Positions 41,773-49,397 of a stretch of DNA of 64,000 nucleotides are shown here, one piece after another. Source of the DNA: Myxococcota bacterium (GTDB taxonomy: Bacteria; Myxococcota; UBA727; JABDBI01). The position numbers were made by a program, and so were the translations under genes. The stretch is from assembly GCA_040387835.1 (NCBI GenBank), contig JAZKCZ010000001.1, positions 186,001 to 250,000 of the forward strand, in the 5' to 3' direction. The first letter of the stretch is position 1, and each line of letters starts with the position of its first letter. The notes beneath the pieces were generated by a model. It had not been told where the DNA came from. It was given only the letters and a program-made list of their open reading frames with translations, and ran no database searches.

Positions 41773-42391
41773 ATTGATCCGGATGTGGTTTGAGTGGGTG
41801 GAGCATGGAGGCTATTTCGGCATTTTTGTTTTGATGGCCATGGAAAGCTCCATCATTCCCGTGCCATCAGAAGTTGTCATGGCGCCTGCTGCATTTTGGG
41901 CAGCGCAAGGCCGCATGAATTTTTGGGGCGTGGTGCTGGCAGGTACTTTGGGCAGTTATGTTGGATCTTTACTTTGTTATTGGGTAGCGCTTTTGGTCGG
42001 TCATCCCTTGCTTGAGCGATATGGCAAATATTTCTTAATTAGCCCAAAGAAGCTAAAAATGGCTGAAAGATGGATTCGCCATTTCGGCGCGTTCGGCGTC
42101 TTCACCGCCCGTTTTCTGCCGGTGGTTAGGCACCTGATTTCACTACCAGCGGGGCTTTTTCGCATGCCTTTATGGGGTTTTAGCATCGCGACTTTCGTTG
42201 GCTCTGGCATTTGGTGCTTTATTTTAGCCTGGTTTGGTCAAAAGATCCTGGGGAGCAACCCCGAATTACTGCAATCGCCAGAAACCATGATCGGCGTGGT
42301 GCAATCTCAAATGGGTTGGTTTTTAGGTTTGGCGATTTTGCTCGCGCTTTTATACGGCGTGGTAATCTGGTTTAAAGGAAAAAAGGATTAG
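41762..42391 (+). CDS. DedA-family membrane protein
   Basis: The 209-residue inner-membrane protein belongs to the DedA/SNARE-associated (DUF697-unrelated, PF09335) family. The re-entrant loop FVLMAMESSIIPVPSEVVMA and the second motif FGAFGVFTARFLPVVRHLIS LPAG (G-x-F-x-R-F-x-P-x-x-R) are diagnostic. Recent work links DedA proteins to lipid carrier recycling such as undecaprenyl phosphate flipping. The ATG at 41762 is inside the final codons of rarA. The next gene begins two bases after its stop. Confidence 0.9.
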   Translation: MFHELIRMWFEWVEHGGYFGIFVLMAMESSIIPVPSEVVMAPAAFWAAQGRMNFWGVVLAGTLGSYVGSLLCYWVALLVGHPLLERYGKYFLISPKKLKMAERWIRHFGAFGVFTARFLPVVRHLISLPAGLFRMPLWGFSIATFVGSGIWCFILAWFGQKILGSNPELLQSPETMIGVVQSQMGWFLGLAILLALLYGVVIWFKGKKD

Positions 42392-42393
42392 CT

Positions 42394-42825
42394 ATGAAAA
42401 ATATGTATGTTTTGGCAATTTTGTCTCTATTAACGGCAAGTGGTTGTGCCTCAGTTCCTGTGAGTGTTGATCTTGCTAAGTCTGCGTCAGGAACCGACGC
42501 CATTCTGTTTCAGAAAAAAACTTCTGAAGCGGACGCACATCTTATCGTCATACGAGACAAGGGGTTTGTCGGATCCGCGTGCAAGACTAAGATCTTTGTC
42601 AATGGTGATTTGGCGGGACAAGTATCGGCTGCGCATAAAATTGAATTTTGGCTTCCGGCAAGCGACTATTTGTTAGCCGTGCAACCGGCCGGAATTTGTG
42701 CGGGCCTATTGGTTGAAAGAGATGTCGTTTTTAAAGCAAATGAGGAAAAGATTTTCAGGATTTCGATGGATCAAAATGGTGGGTTGCAGTTTGGCCCCAC
42801 GATGCGAAAAAATTCATATAATTGA
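42394..42825 (+). CDS. small lipoprotein (DUF2846-like)
   Basis: The 143-residue lipoprotein has a signal peptide with lipobox LTASGC (Cys about 18). The mature domain has IVIRDKGFVGSACKTKIFVN, then a beta strand and FWLPASDYLLAVQP, which resembles DUF2846-type periplasmic beta domains (a conserved small stabilising fold of unknown role). An AGGA-like site precedes the ATG. It is co-directional with dedA and ends 60 bases before an apparently independent promoter. Confidence 0.72.
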   Translation: MKNMYVLAILSLLTASGCASVPVSVDLAKSASGTDAILFQKKTSEADAHLIVIRDKGFVGSACKTKIFVNGDLAGQVSAAHKIEFWLPASDYLLAVQPAGICAGLLVERDVVFKANEEKIFRISMDQNGGLQFGPTMRKNSYN

Positions 42826-42848
42826 TTGTTTGAGCTGAGCTGAGTCTA

Positions 42849-42876
42849 TTGATTCTGGTTTAAATATATATATACT
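42849..42876 (+). promoter_or_regulatory. sigma-70-like promoter of the membrane EreA/ChaN-like gene
   Basis: TTGATT (42849-42854), a 16-base spacer and TATACT (42871-42876) are followed nine bases later by ATG (42886). There is no Shine-Dalgarno sequence, so a leaderless message is predicted. A perfect inverted repeat, GTTTAA and TTAAAC around a 12-base AT-rich centre (42858-42881), covers the -10 box and could be an operator. Confidence 0.55.
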
Positions 42877-42885
42877 TAAACTCTT

Positions 42886-43998
42886 ATGATGAGTATGTTT
42901 GTAGCTTTTTTAAACGTGGTAAAATTTGGAACATTTATTCTCTCTGTTTGCGGACTTGGCTATTTTAGATACCAGGCCGCTGAAAGGAAAGATGTATCTC
43001 AGCTTTCGCTGAAACAGCAGCAAGATAATGAGCTGCTAAAGTTAGAAAAGTTATGGAAAGGTGCACAGGAACGCTTCCCTGATGTGGAACCTCAAGATCT
43101 TGAGGAAAAAATTGTGTTAACCACGATGCATCGGTTAGCGCGAGAAGACACTGTTGAAGAGCTTAAAGGCCATTTTGATTTTTATGGAAACTCAAACCTA
43201 GAAAATGCAAAGGTGCTGTTATTTGCTGAAAATCATACTAACCCCTTAATTGTTCAAGAGAATTTTCAGCTATTATTAAGCTTGTTGAAGCCGGGCGACA
43301 TTGTTTTATTTGAGATGCCCTTTGAGAAAATGTCTGTGTATTCAAACTTGGTTTTTAAACTCGCGAGACTGGAATTTCCCTCTTTGCCGCTTGATATGTC
43401 CCGTGTTGCAAAGGAAACGAACATTGATGGGTTGCTGGGCGTAACTGGCGCTGGGTGGGACTTGGCTAGAAAGAAGCCAAATTCACTTGAAAAGCATGTC
43501 TTGCATTTGAGAATGCATTTTCTCAATTCGGAATTGCGAAATAGAAATGCGGCTTTGCCAAAGATCCTTAGTAAATTAACCTGTAAGCGCGTCTTTGTGA
43601 TTGCTGGTGCAATGCACTTACCTTTTGCCTATACCTACAAAAGCAGCAAAGAGCTCGCCATTACTGAGTCACTTGATCAGATGCGTAGCGATTTAGACCC
43701 ATATCCATGGGTGGTGGTTTCTTCGAAAGAATTTACCCGATCTAAGATAGCTCCCCCCACTGTCGACCAAGCAGTTCAAAGTGTTTTGGTTTTTGGCGTG
43801 GTAGTATCCGGTTCATTAATCAGCATAGGTTTATTAAGTGCCAAGGCAGGATACCCCCAGATTGGTTTAGCATTTCAAGGTTTCTTGATCGCCTTAATTA
43901 CAAATGGGGTACGGGGAAATCTCGTAAAGCCTTTAGAGGATATCAAACTGACGCATTTCGATGGGATTTGTCCTGAGCCAGTTGATGGATTAAATTAG
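42886..43998 (+). CDS. membrane-anchored EreA/ChaN/TraB-like protein
   Basis: The 370-residue protein starts with a membrane helix (MFVAFLNVVKFGTFILSVCG) and ends with two more (about 296-315 and 323-343). In between lies a domain with the EreA/ChaN/TraB superfamily residues: VLLFAENHTNP (E115, H117), IVLFEMPFEK (E143), RNRNAALPKIL (R218, R220) and VFVIAGAMHLPF (G241, H244). Those residues form the metal or hydrolytic site of erythromycin esterases, TIKI proteases and ChaN. The combination with three membrane helices is unusual. Function is unknown. It has its own predicted leaderless promoter and converges on mgtE with a nine-base overlap. Confidence 0.7.
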   Translation: MMSMFVAFLNVVKFGTFILSVCGLGYFRYQAAERKDVSQLSLKQQQDNELLKLEKLWKGAQERFPDVEPQDLEEKIVLTTMHRLAREDTVEELKGHFDFYGNSNLENAKVLLFAENHTNPLIVQENFQLLLSLLKPGDIVLFEMPFEKMSVYSNLVFKLARLEFPSLPLDMSRVAKETNIDGLLGVTGAGWDLARKKPNSLEKHVLHLRMHFLNSELRNRNAALPKILSKLTCKRVFVIAGAMHLPFAYTYKSSKELAITESLDQMRSDLDPYPWVVVSSKEFTRSKIAPPTVDQAVQSVLVFGVVVSGSLISIGLLSAKAGYPQIGLAFQGFLIALITNGVRGNLVKPLEDIKLTHFDGICPEPVDGLN

Positions 43999-45303
43999 CA
44001 GTCCGCGAAAGGCTTGTGCGGTGCACATATAGATTAAAATCCCAGTGATATCGTTTAAGGTCGTTACAAAAGGACCGGCGGCAATCGCTGGGTCAATATT
44101 GAGCCTACGAAGTAAAGCAGGGGCCAGAACACCCAAGGCTGCAGCGGTGATCATGGCAATAACCATTGATGTTAAAACGATACCGCCCAGAGCATAGTTG
44201 TTGTCGCTGAGAAGAAAGGTCGTCACAAAGCCAGCGCAAAAGCCGTAAAAAATGCCCATCACCAGGCCAACCCGGATTTCTTTGAACAGTGCTCTAGGGA
44301 TATCACTTAAATCCGATTTGCCTGTAGCGAGTCCGCGAATCAAAATTGTAGAAGACTGCGTCCCGACATTGCCGCCCATGGCCATAATTACCGGTAAAAA
44401 CGCGTAAATCACGGTCATTTGATGGAGCAAAGGCTCAAATAGCTTAAGCAAAGAAGCCGATATCAAGGAGCAGACCAGCGCCACCGCTAACCAAGGCAAA
44501 CGAATACGTGCTGTCGAGAACACCTGCTCGGGGTAGATTAACTCCTCCGCACTGGTACCAGCCATACGCAACGCATCTTCTTCAGCTTCTTCGGTCAAAA
44601 CGTCAACAATATCGTCGATAGAAATGCGCCCGATAAGGTGATTTTCATCATCCACCACCGGCAAGGTAAGTAAATCGTATTTTTTAAATAGCTGCGCGAC
44701 TTCTTTTTGATCGACCAAAGGCCTAACGCAAATAACATCAGGCTTCATCAAGGCCCGAATGCCTAAAGTTGATTTATGAATCAGTAAGTCGGCCAATTCA
44801 ATGGTGCCCATCAAGCGGTCTTCTTTGTCCACCACCCAGACGGCAAGAACGGGTACGTCTTCTTCAACGAGCTCTCTGACTTTGATAATCGCATCAGAAA
44901 CCAACGCATTTTCTTGAACTCGTGCGAGCTCCACCTGCATGATACCGCCAGCGGAATCTTCGGGGTAGCCCAGCAAGACTAGAACTTGATGTCTTTTGGG
45001 ATCGGGCAAACGATAAAGGGTTTCGTAGCGCAGCGGCAAGGGCAGTTTGGCGATAATATCCGCCGCATCATCGGATTCCATCTCGCCGATGATTTCCGCG
45101 ATTTCTGGGGGTTGTAGCCTGGAAAGCAAGTCCCGCCATTTGGCCTCATCGATTTCCGCTACAACTTCTGCGCGGATTTCTCTGTCTTCGATCAGGCGTA
45201 ATAGTTTAGGCCATTCGGACAGATCTGTCTGCTCCAGATACTCGGTAATATCCGCAGGGTGGGGCAGAGAGGCAAAATAAGCTTTGAGCTCTAATTCATT
45301 CAA
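43990..45303 (-). CDS. mgtE: magnesium transporter MgtE
   Basis: MgtE is a Mg2+ channel gated by cytoplasmic Mg2+. The 437-residue protein has an N-terminal helical N domain (EIAEIIGEMESDDAADIIAK), two CBS domains (VPVLAVWVVDKEDRLMGTIE and LTLPVVDDENHLIGRIS), and a five-helix membrane domain. The selectivity region GNVGTQSSTILIRGLA and the C-terminal TTLNDITGILIYM are conserved. It overlaps the end of glmS by eight bases and is probably co-transcribed with it. Confidence 0.95.
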   Translation of the reverse strand: MNELELKAYFASLPHPADITEYLEQTDLSEWPKLLRLIEDREIRAEVVAEIDEAKWRDLLSRLQPPEIAEIIGEMESDDAADIIAKLPLPLRYETLYRLPDPKRHQVLVLLGYPEDSAGGIMQVELARVQENALVSDAIIKVRELVEEDVPVLAVWVVDKEDRLMGTIELADLLIHKSTLGIRALMKPDVICVRPLVDQKEVAQLFKKYDLLTLPVVDDENHLIGRISIDDIVDVLTEEAEEDALRMAGTSAEELIYPEQVFSTARIRLPWLAVALVCSLISASLLKLFEPLLHQMTVIYAFLPVIMAMGGNVGTQSSTILIRGLATGKSDLSDIPRALFKEIRVGLVMGIFYGFCAGFVTTFLLSDNNYALGGIVLTSMVIAMITAAALGVLAPALLRRLNIDPAIAAGPFVTTLNDITGILIYMCTAQAFRGLLI

Positions 45304-47131
45304 TGGTCACGCTCTTGGCTAAGTTTCGGGGCTGATCAACATCCAGACCACGCCAGTTAGAAAGATGGTAAGACAGCAGTTGCAGTGGCAAAACAGCAAT
45401 GGCTGGCAAGAGATGCGCTGGGCATTCAGGGATGGTCAACGCGTACGGATACTGCTGTAAAAGATCACTGTCATTGTCTTGGCAGAGCACGATAATCTGT
45501 GCGCCACGAGATTTGACTTCTTCCAAGTTTGATAGAGTCTTTTCATACAAATGGCCACGGACGGCTAAAACGACCACGGGCATTTTTTCATCTATCAAAG
45601 CAATCGGGCCGTGTTTCATTTCGCCAGCTGCATAAGCTTCCGCGTGCAAATAGGAGAGTTCTTTGACCTTCAAAGCACCTTCCATGGCGACCACTTGCAA
45701 GGTGCCTCGGCCCATAAAGAGCATGTGTTCGCAATGGGATAGCTGCTTGGCCAATGCCTGAATATCCGCTTCATGCTTGAGAACAGACTCGAGCAACATA
45801 GGCAGCTCATATAGGCTTTCTAAATGCTTTTCTAAATCGCCGGGGCTAAGTTTGCCGTGCTTTTTACCCGCGCATAGCGCAAGCAAATACAAAGCAACGA
45901 TTTGAGTCAAGAATGCTTTGGTGCTGGCGACGCTGATTTCGGGGCCAGCGTGGGTATAAAATGTTCCGAAGCTAGCGTCGCAAAGCCTGGGGATGGCCGC
46001 GCCAACGACATTACAGATGGCTGCAATATGCGCGTTTTTGGATTTTGCCAGCATCAATGCTGCCAATGTATCTGCCGTTTCTCCGGATTGAGAGATACCG
46101 ATGACCAAGTGATTATTTAGAATGAGTGGGTTTCGGTACCTGAATTCGCTGGCTAAATCGACTTCTACGGGGATTTGAGCCAACTCTTCTAGGTAGCGCT
46201 TGCCGATTAAGGCAGCGTGGTATGAGCTGCCACAGGCAATGAGCGTGATTCGCTGAATATCTTTTAAGCCATCTGCATTAAAGCCATCGAGTGCAAATTC
46301 AAGCTCACCAGGCGAAAATCGGCCTCTCAGGGTATCAATAACCGCTTGTGGTTGCTCAAAAATTTCTTTGAGCATGAAATGTTTAAAGCCGCCTTTTTCT
46401 GCGGCAGCTGGTGACCAGTCCAAAGTGATTGGTTTGCGCGGCCGCGGGGCGCCTTGCAGGTCGGTGATGGAAACCGAATCCTTCTGAATGACCGCCATTT
46501 CGCCATCTTCTAAAACGACGAAGCTTCGGGTGTGGCTTAACACAGCCGGAAAGTCAGATGCTAGAAAGTTTTCGCCATCGCCAAGGCCAACCACCAATGG
46601 GCAAGCTTGTTTCACGCCAATGATGGTGTCAGGGGTTTCGCTGTCCAAGATAGCCAAGGCATAGGCACCTTCAACACGCTTTAAAGCGCTGCGGACGGCT
46701 CCGACGAAATCACCGGGCATGTCTGTTTTGTAACGCGCGATGAGATGGGCAACGATTTCAGTGTCTGTGTCTGAATTAAAGTGATGACCGAGCTTTTGCA
46801 GTTCAACTTTTAAGGCGGTGTGGTTTTCAATAATACCGTTATGGACCAGGGTGATGGTACCAAAGTGATGCGGATGTGCGTTGGTTTCCGTGGGGCGCCC
46901 GTGAGATGCCCACCGGGTATGAGCAATACCGATATTCCCTGGACTGCTTTGTTTGGAAAGGGCTGTGCTCAGATTGTGAAGCTTACCAGCTGCCCGCGTA
47001 ATAAATACTTTGCCGCTATCTAAAGTGGCAATGCCTGCGGAATCGTAGCCCCGATATTCCAGTCTTTTCAAACCTTCAATTAAAATCGGTTCTGCCGTTT
47101 GATTTCCAATATATCCGACAATGCCACACAT
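45296..47131 (-). CDS. glmS: glutamine-fructose-6-phosphate aminotransferase
   Basis: GlmS makes glucosamine-6-phosphate, the entry compound for peptidoglycan and LPS. The start MCGIVGYIGNQ at 47131 exposes Cys2, the glutaminase nucleophile, so the longer in-frame start (47158) is rejected. The 611 residues show HTRWASHGRPTETNAHPH, two SIS sugar-binding domains (ACGSSYHAALIGKRYLEEL and GRGTLQVVAMEGALKVKEL) and the C-terminal NLAKSVTIE. A strong hairpin with a U-run ends within about ten bases of the start, so expression must pass a terminator or start inside it. mgtE overlaps the 3' end. Confidence 0.96.
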   Translation of the reverse strand: MCGIVGYIGNQTAEPILIEGLKRLEYRGYDSAGIATLDSGKVFITRAAGKLHNLSTALSKQSSPGNIGIAHTRWASHGRPTETNAHPHHFGTITLVHNGIIENHTALKVELQKLGHHFNSDTDTEIVAHLIARYKTDMPGDFVGAVRSALKRVEGAYALAILDSETPDTIIGVKQACPLVVGLGDGENFLASDFPAVLSHTRSFVVLEDGEMAVIQKDSVSITDLQGAPRPRKPITLDWSPAAAEKGGFKHFMLKEIFEQPQAVIDTLRGRFSPGELEFALDGFNADGLKDIQRITLIACGSSYHAALIGKRYLEELAQIPVEVDLASEFRYRNPLILNNHLVIGISQSGETADTLAALMLAKSKNAHIAAICNVVGAAIPRLCDASFGTFYTHAGPEISVASTKAFLTQIVALYLLALCAGKKHGKLSPGDLEKHLESLYELPMLLESVLKHEADIQALAKQLSHCEHMLFMGRGTLQVVAMEGALKVKELSYLHAEAYAAGEMKHGPIALIDEKMPVVVLAVRGHLYEKTLSNLEEVKSRGAQIIVLCQDNDSDLLQQYPYALTIPECPAHLLPAIAVLPLQLLSYHLSNWRGLDVDQPRNLAKSVTIE

Positions 47132-47139
47132 AAGTTCAC

Positions 47140-47177
47140 CAAAATATAAAAAGGGCAAGTTGAAAACAACTTGCCCC
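47140..47177 (-). terminator. rho-independent terminator in front of glmS
   Basis: Perfect 10-bp arms GGGCAAGTTG and CAACTTGCCC (47153-47162 and 47167-47176) enclose a four-base loop, followed on the minus strand by TTTTTATATTTT. It lies between the DsbA-like gene and the glmS start. It reads as a terminator for the upstream lipoprotein gene, and possibly as an attenuator for glmS. Confidence 0.85.
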
Positions 47178-47209
47178 TCATGCCATCCCGCTTTGGGCGG
47201 CTATAGGCC

Positions 47210-47917
47210 TTAAATCAAGTTCTTTTCTTTGAGAACGTTCTTAATACCTTGAACGGAGCGTTCACGCAACTCCCATCCACCTACGTAAATCGAAGGTGTG
47301 CCGCGGACTTGAGCTTGGTTAGTACCTAGGTCCATATCAGCTTTGATTTGTTCTTCGTACTTACCATCGTTGTTTTTAAGAGCGAGTTCATACTTAGGCA
47401 TGCTGAGACCAATTTCCTTAGCCCATTTGCTGAAGTTTTCTGGGGTCAGGTTTTGTTGGTTGTTGAAGATTTTTTCCATCATAGCCCAGAACTTGTCATC
47501 ACCTTGCTCTTTAGCGGCCAAAGCGGCTTTCGCTGCTGGCTTAGCGTTTTGGTGGAAAGACAATGGGTAGTTCTTGAATACGATGTTTACTTTTTCTTTC
47601 AATTCAGGGTCTTTAACGGCTTCTCTCAAAAGCTCATCTGCACCTTTGCAGAATGGACATTGGCCATCGCTAAATACCACGATGCTAACTTTGGCATCTT
47701 TTTTGCCAAGCACAGGGCTTTGGCCGACTGGCAATTGATAGGCTTTTTCTTGAGCCGGTGGCATTTCAGGTCTAGCAGCCATGGCTGGCTTCTTTTCTAG
47801 TTCTTCTACGCGTTTTTCAAGAGCATTGAGGCGATCGTCTGTCATTTTGTTCGCGCAACCTGCCGTGATCAAGAGACCGAGCGCTGCCAAGCTCAAAGTT
47901 CCAAGCTGTTTTTTCAT
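47210..47917 (-). CDS. DsbA-family thioredoxin-fold lipoprotein
   Basis: The 235-residue protein is a periplasmic thiol oxidoreductase attached by a lipid anchor. The ATG at 47917 (MKKQLGTLSLAALGLL) leads to lipobox LITAGC. A coiled-coil linker (LNALEKRVEELEKKPAM) follows, then the DsbA-like/Thioredoxin_4 domain with active site VFSDGQCPFCKGADE and cis-Pro region QVRGTPSIYVGG. Relatives form or shuffle disulfides in exported proteins. An upstream in-frame start (48040) is rejected because it would remove the signal. It diverges from the YbjN-like gene and is followed by the strong terminator before glmS. Confidence 0.88.
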   Translation of the reverse strand: MKKQLGTLSLAALGLLITAGCANKMTDDRLNALEKRVEELEKKPAMAARPEMPPAQEKAYQLPVGQSPVLGKKDAKVSIVVFSDGQCPFCKGADELLREAVKDPELKEKVNIVFKNYPLSFHQNAKPAAKAALAAKEQGDDKFWAMMEKIFNNQQNLTPENFSKWAKEIGLSMPKYELALKNNDGKYEEQIKADMDLGTNQAQVRGTPSIYVGGWELRERSVQGIKNVLKEKNLI

Positions 47918-47999
47918 AATTCCTAAACTCTCCTTATGGAGGCCCAAAAAAGCCTTCCCTGATTGGTTACCAAAAAGCCAATTTACCTGCAACGAAAAA

Positions 48000-48028
48000 T
48001 TGCGAAAAGTTCTCGAAGTTCCTACATA
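48000..48028 (+). promoter_or_regulatory. putative promoter of the YbjN-like gene
   Basis: TTGCGA (48000-48005), 17 bases, and TACATA (48023-48028) end five bases before the ATG at 48034. No ribosome binding site is present. The -10 match is weak, so the call rests on geometry shared with other genes in the window. Confidence 0.35.
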
Positions 48029-48033
48029 CCTTG

Positions 48034-48453
48034 ATGACATTCAATGAATTGACAGAATTTTTAGACAATTTGGGCTGGCCGCATCAGGCAATGACTGATT
48101 CGGTAGCAAAAAGTCTTTATTCTGGCTCATTTGGACCGACAAAGGTCTTATTTCATGTCAATCCAGCGGGACTGCGCATTGCCATCAATCCTGTGCTCGA
48201 AAAACCTTCAGAAACAGGTGCTTGGGGTAAATCGGTTGCTCAGCTGGTGAAAAAGCTGAATCAAGAGAGCGCGAATATTCGCATTGGTTTAGACAGTGAA
48301 GGCGATATCTATGTGAAATTGGATCTGCCCAAACAACAGTTGAGCTTTGATCAATTCGTCTATGTTTTGGTTAATTTTTGCCAAGTATCTGATCAATTGA
48401 CGGTGCCCGTGCTTCAAGCCCAGGCATATGACCATCAAACCGCGGTTGCCTAA
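48034..48453 (+). CDS. YbjN-like/type III chaperone-like protein
   Basis: The 139-residue acidic protein resembles the YbjN/CesT-like fold (alpha-beta-beta-beta-alpha). FNELTEFLDNLGWPHQ opens the domain, a central strand pair follows (VLFHVNPAGLRIAIN), then IGLDSEGDIYVKLDLP and a C-terminal helix (SFDQFVYVLVNFCQVSDQLT). YbjN proteins are of unclear function; several bind other proteins as chaperone-like factors. The TTG directly before the ATG is an alternative start. It has no ribosome binding site and converges on trxB. Confidence 0.7.
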   Translation: MTFNELTEFLDNLGWPHQAMTDSVAKSLYSGSFGPTKVLFHVNPAGLRIAINPVLEKPSETGAWGKSVAQLVKKLNQESANIRIGLDSEGDIYVKLDLPKQQLSFDQFVYVLVNFCQVSDQLTVPVLQAQAYDHQTAVA

Positions 48454-49379
48454 TGGCCTTCGCTTTCTAAAAACCTTTCACAATCAATGGCGGCCTGACA
48501 GCCTGAACCCGCAGCGGTAATTGCCTGGCGATAGATCGAATCTTGCAGATCGCCACAGGCAAAGACACCTGGGATTTCAGTTTTGGCACTTTGGGCCAGG
48601 GTCTGGATGTAGCCTTGCGGATCTAATTTGAGCTGACCTTTGATAAGCGAGTTATTAGGCTCATGGCCGATTGCTACAAAGAGACCTTGAACGCTAATGG
48701 TTTTGTTCTTTAATCGAAGCCCGCTGAGTGAATTGTTGGTCGTAAGTAATTCTTGAACTTCTTCTTCTAACTCAAAGGAAATCTTAGGGTTTTTCTCAGC
48801 TCGCTCGATCATGATCTTGCTGGCTCTAAACTCGTTTCTGCGGTGAATGAGTGTCACGGATTTTGCAAATCGAGTCAAAAACTGCGCTTCTTCCATGGCA
48901 GTATCCCCACCACCAACAACCGCAACGTCCATGCCTTTATAAAAGGCCCCATCACAAGTGGCACATGCTGAAACCCCTGCGCCTTTGGCGGCTAGCTCTT
49001 TTTCATTTGGCAGGCCAATCCATTTGGCGTTGGCCCCCATCGCAAGGATTACGGTTTGGGCATGAATCACGTCACCGTTTTCAGATGTCACTTTGAACGG
49101 CCTACTGGATAGATCGAGCTCAGTGACGTTTTCCATGCGGGTTTCGCTGCCAAATCGCACGGCCTGTTCTTTGAATAACGCCATTAATTGAGGGCCCATG
49201 ATCCCTTTGGGAAATCCGGGGAAGTTCTCGACATCCGAAGTTATCATCAGTTGCCCACCTGGCAAATTGGGGGCAGAGCCTTCAAATACCAAGGGTGCTA
49301 AAGTGGCGCGAGCTGCGTAAAGCGCTGCGGTCCAGCCCGCAGGGCCAGAGCCGATGATGACAGTTTTTTGAATGGGCAT
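48450..49379 (-). CDS. trxB: thioredoxin reductase
   Basis: TrxB is an FAD enzyme that uses NADPH to reduce thioredoxin. The 309-residue protein has the FAD-binding GSGPAGWTAALYAARA, the redox pair in VSACATCDGAFYKG, the NADPH motif VVGGGDTAMEEAQFL and the C-terminal FACGDLQDSIYRQAITAAGSG. It is the last gene of the run rplY to trxB, 18 bases after uvrB. Confidence 0.96.
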   Translation of the reverse strand: MPIQKTVIIGSGPAGWTAALYAARATLAPLVFEGSAPNLPGGQLMITSDVENFPGFPKGIMGPQLMALFKEQAVRFGSETRMENVTELDLSSRPFKVTSENGDVIHAQTVILAMGANAKWIGLPNEKELAAKGAGVSACATCDGAFYKGMDVAVVGGGDTAMEEAQFLTRFAKSVTLIHRRNEFRASKIMIERAEKNPKISFELEEEVQELLTTNNSLSGLRLKNKTISVQGLFVAIGHEPNNSLIKGQLKLDPQGYIQTLAQSAKTEIPGVFACGDLQDSIYRQAITAAGSGCQAAIDCERFLESEGH

Positions 49380-49397
49380 GTTAAGGCTTTAAGCCGT

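Noticed and set aside
45296-47209. glmS ribozyme upstream of glmS
   Set aside because: The 78 bases between glmS and the DsbA-like gene hold a simple terminator hairpin; no ribozyme-like core fits.
47918-48040. Longer N-terminus of the DsbA-like protein (from 48040)
   Set aside because: It would place about 41 basic residues before a clear lipoprotein signal peptide and overlap the divergent gene.
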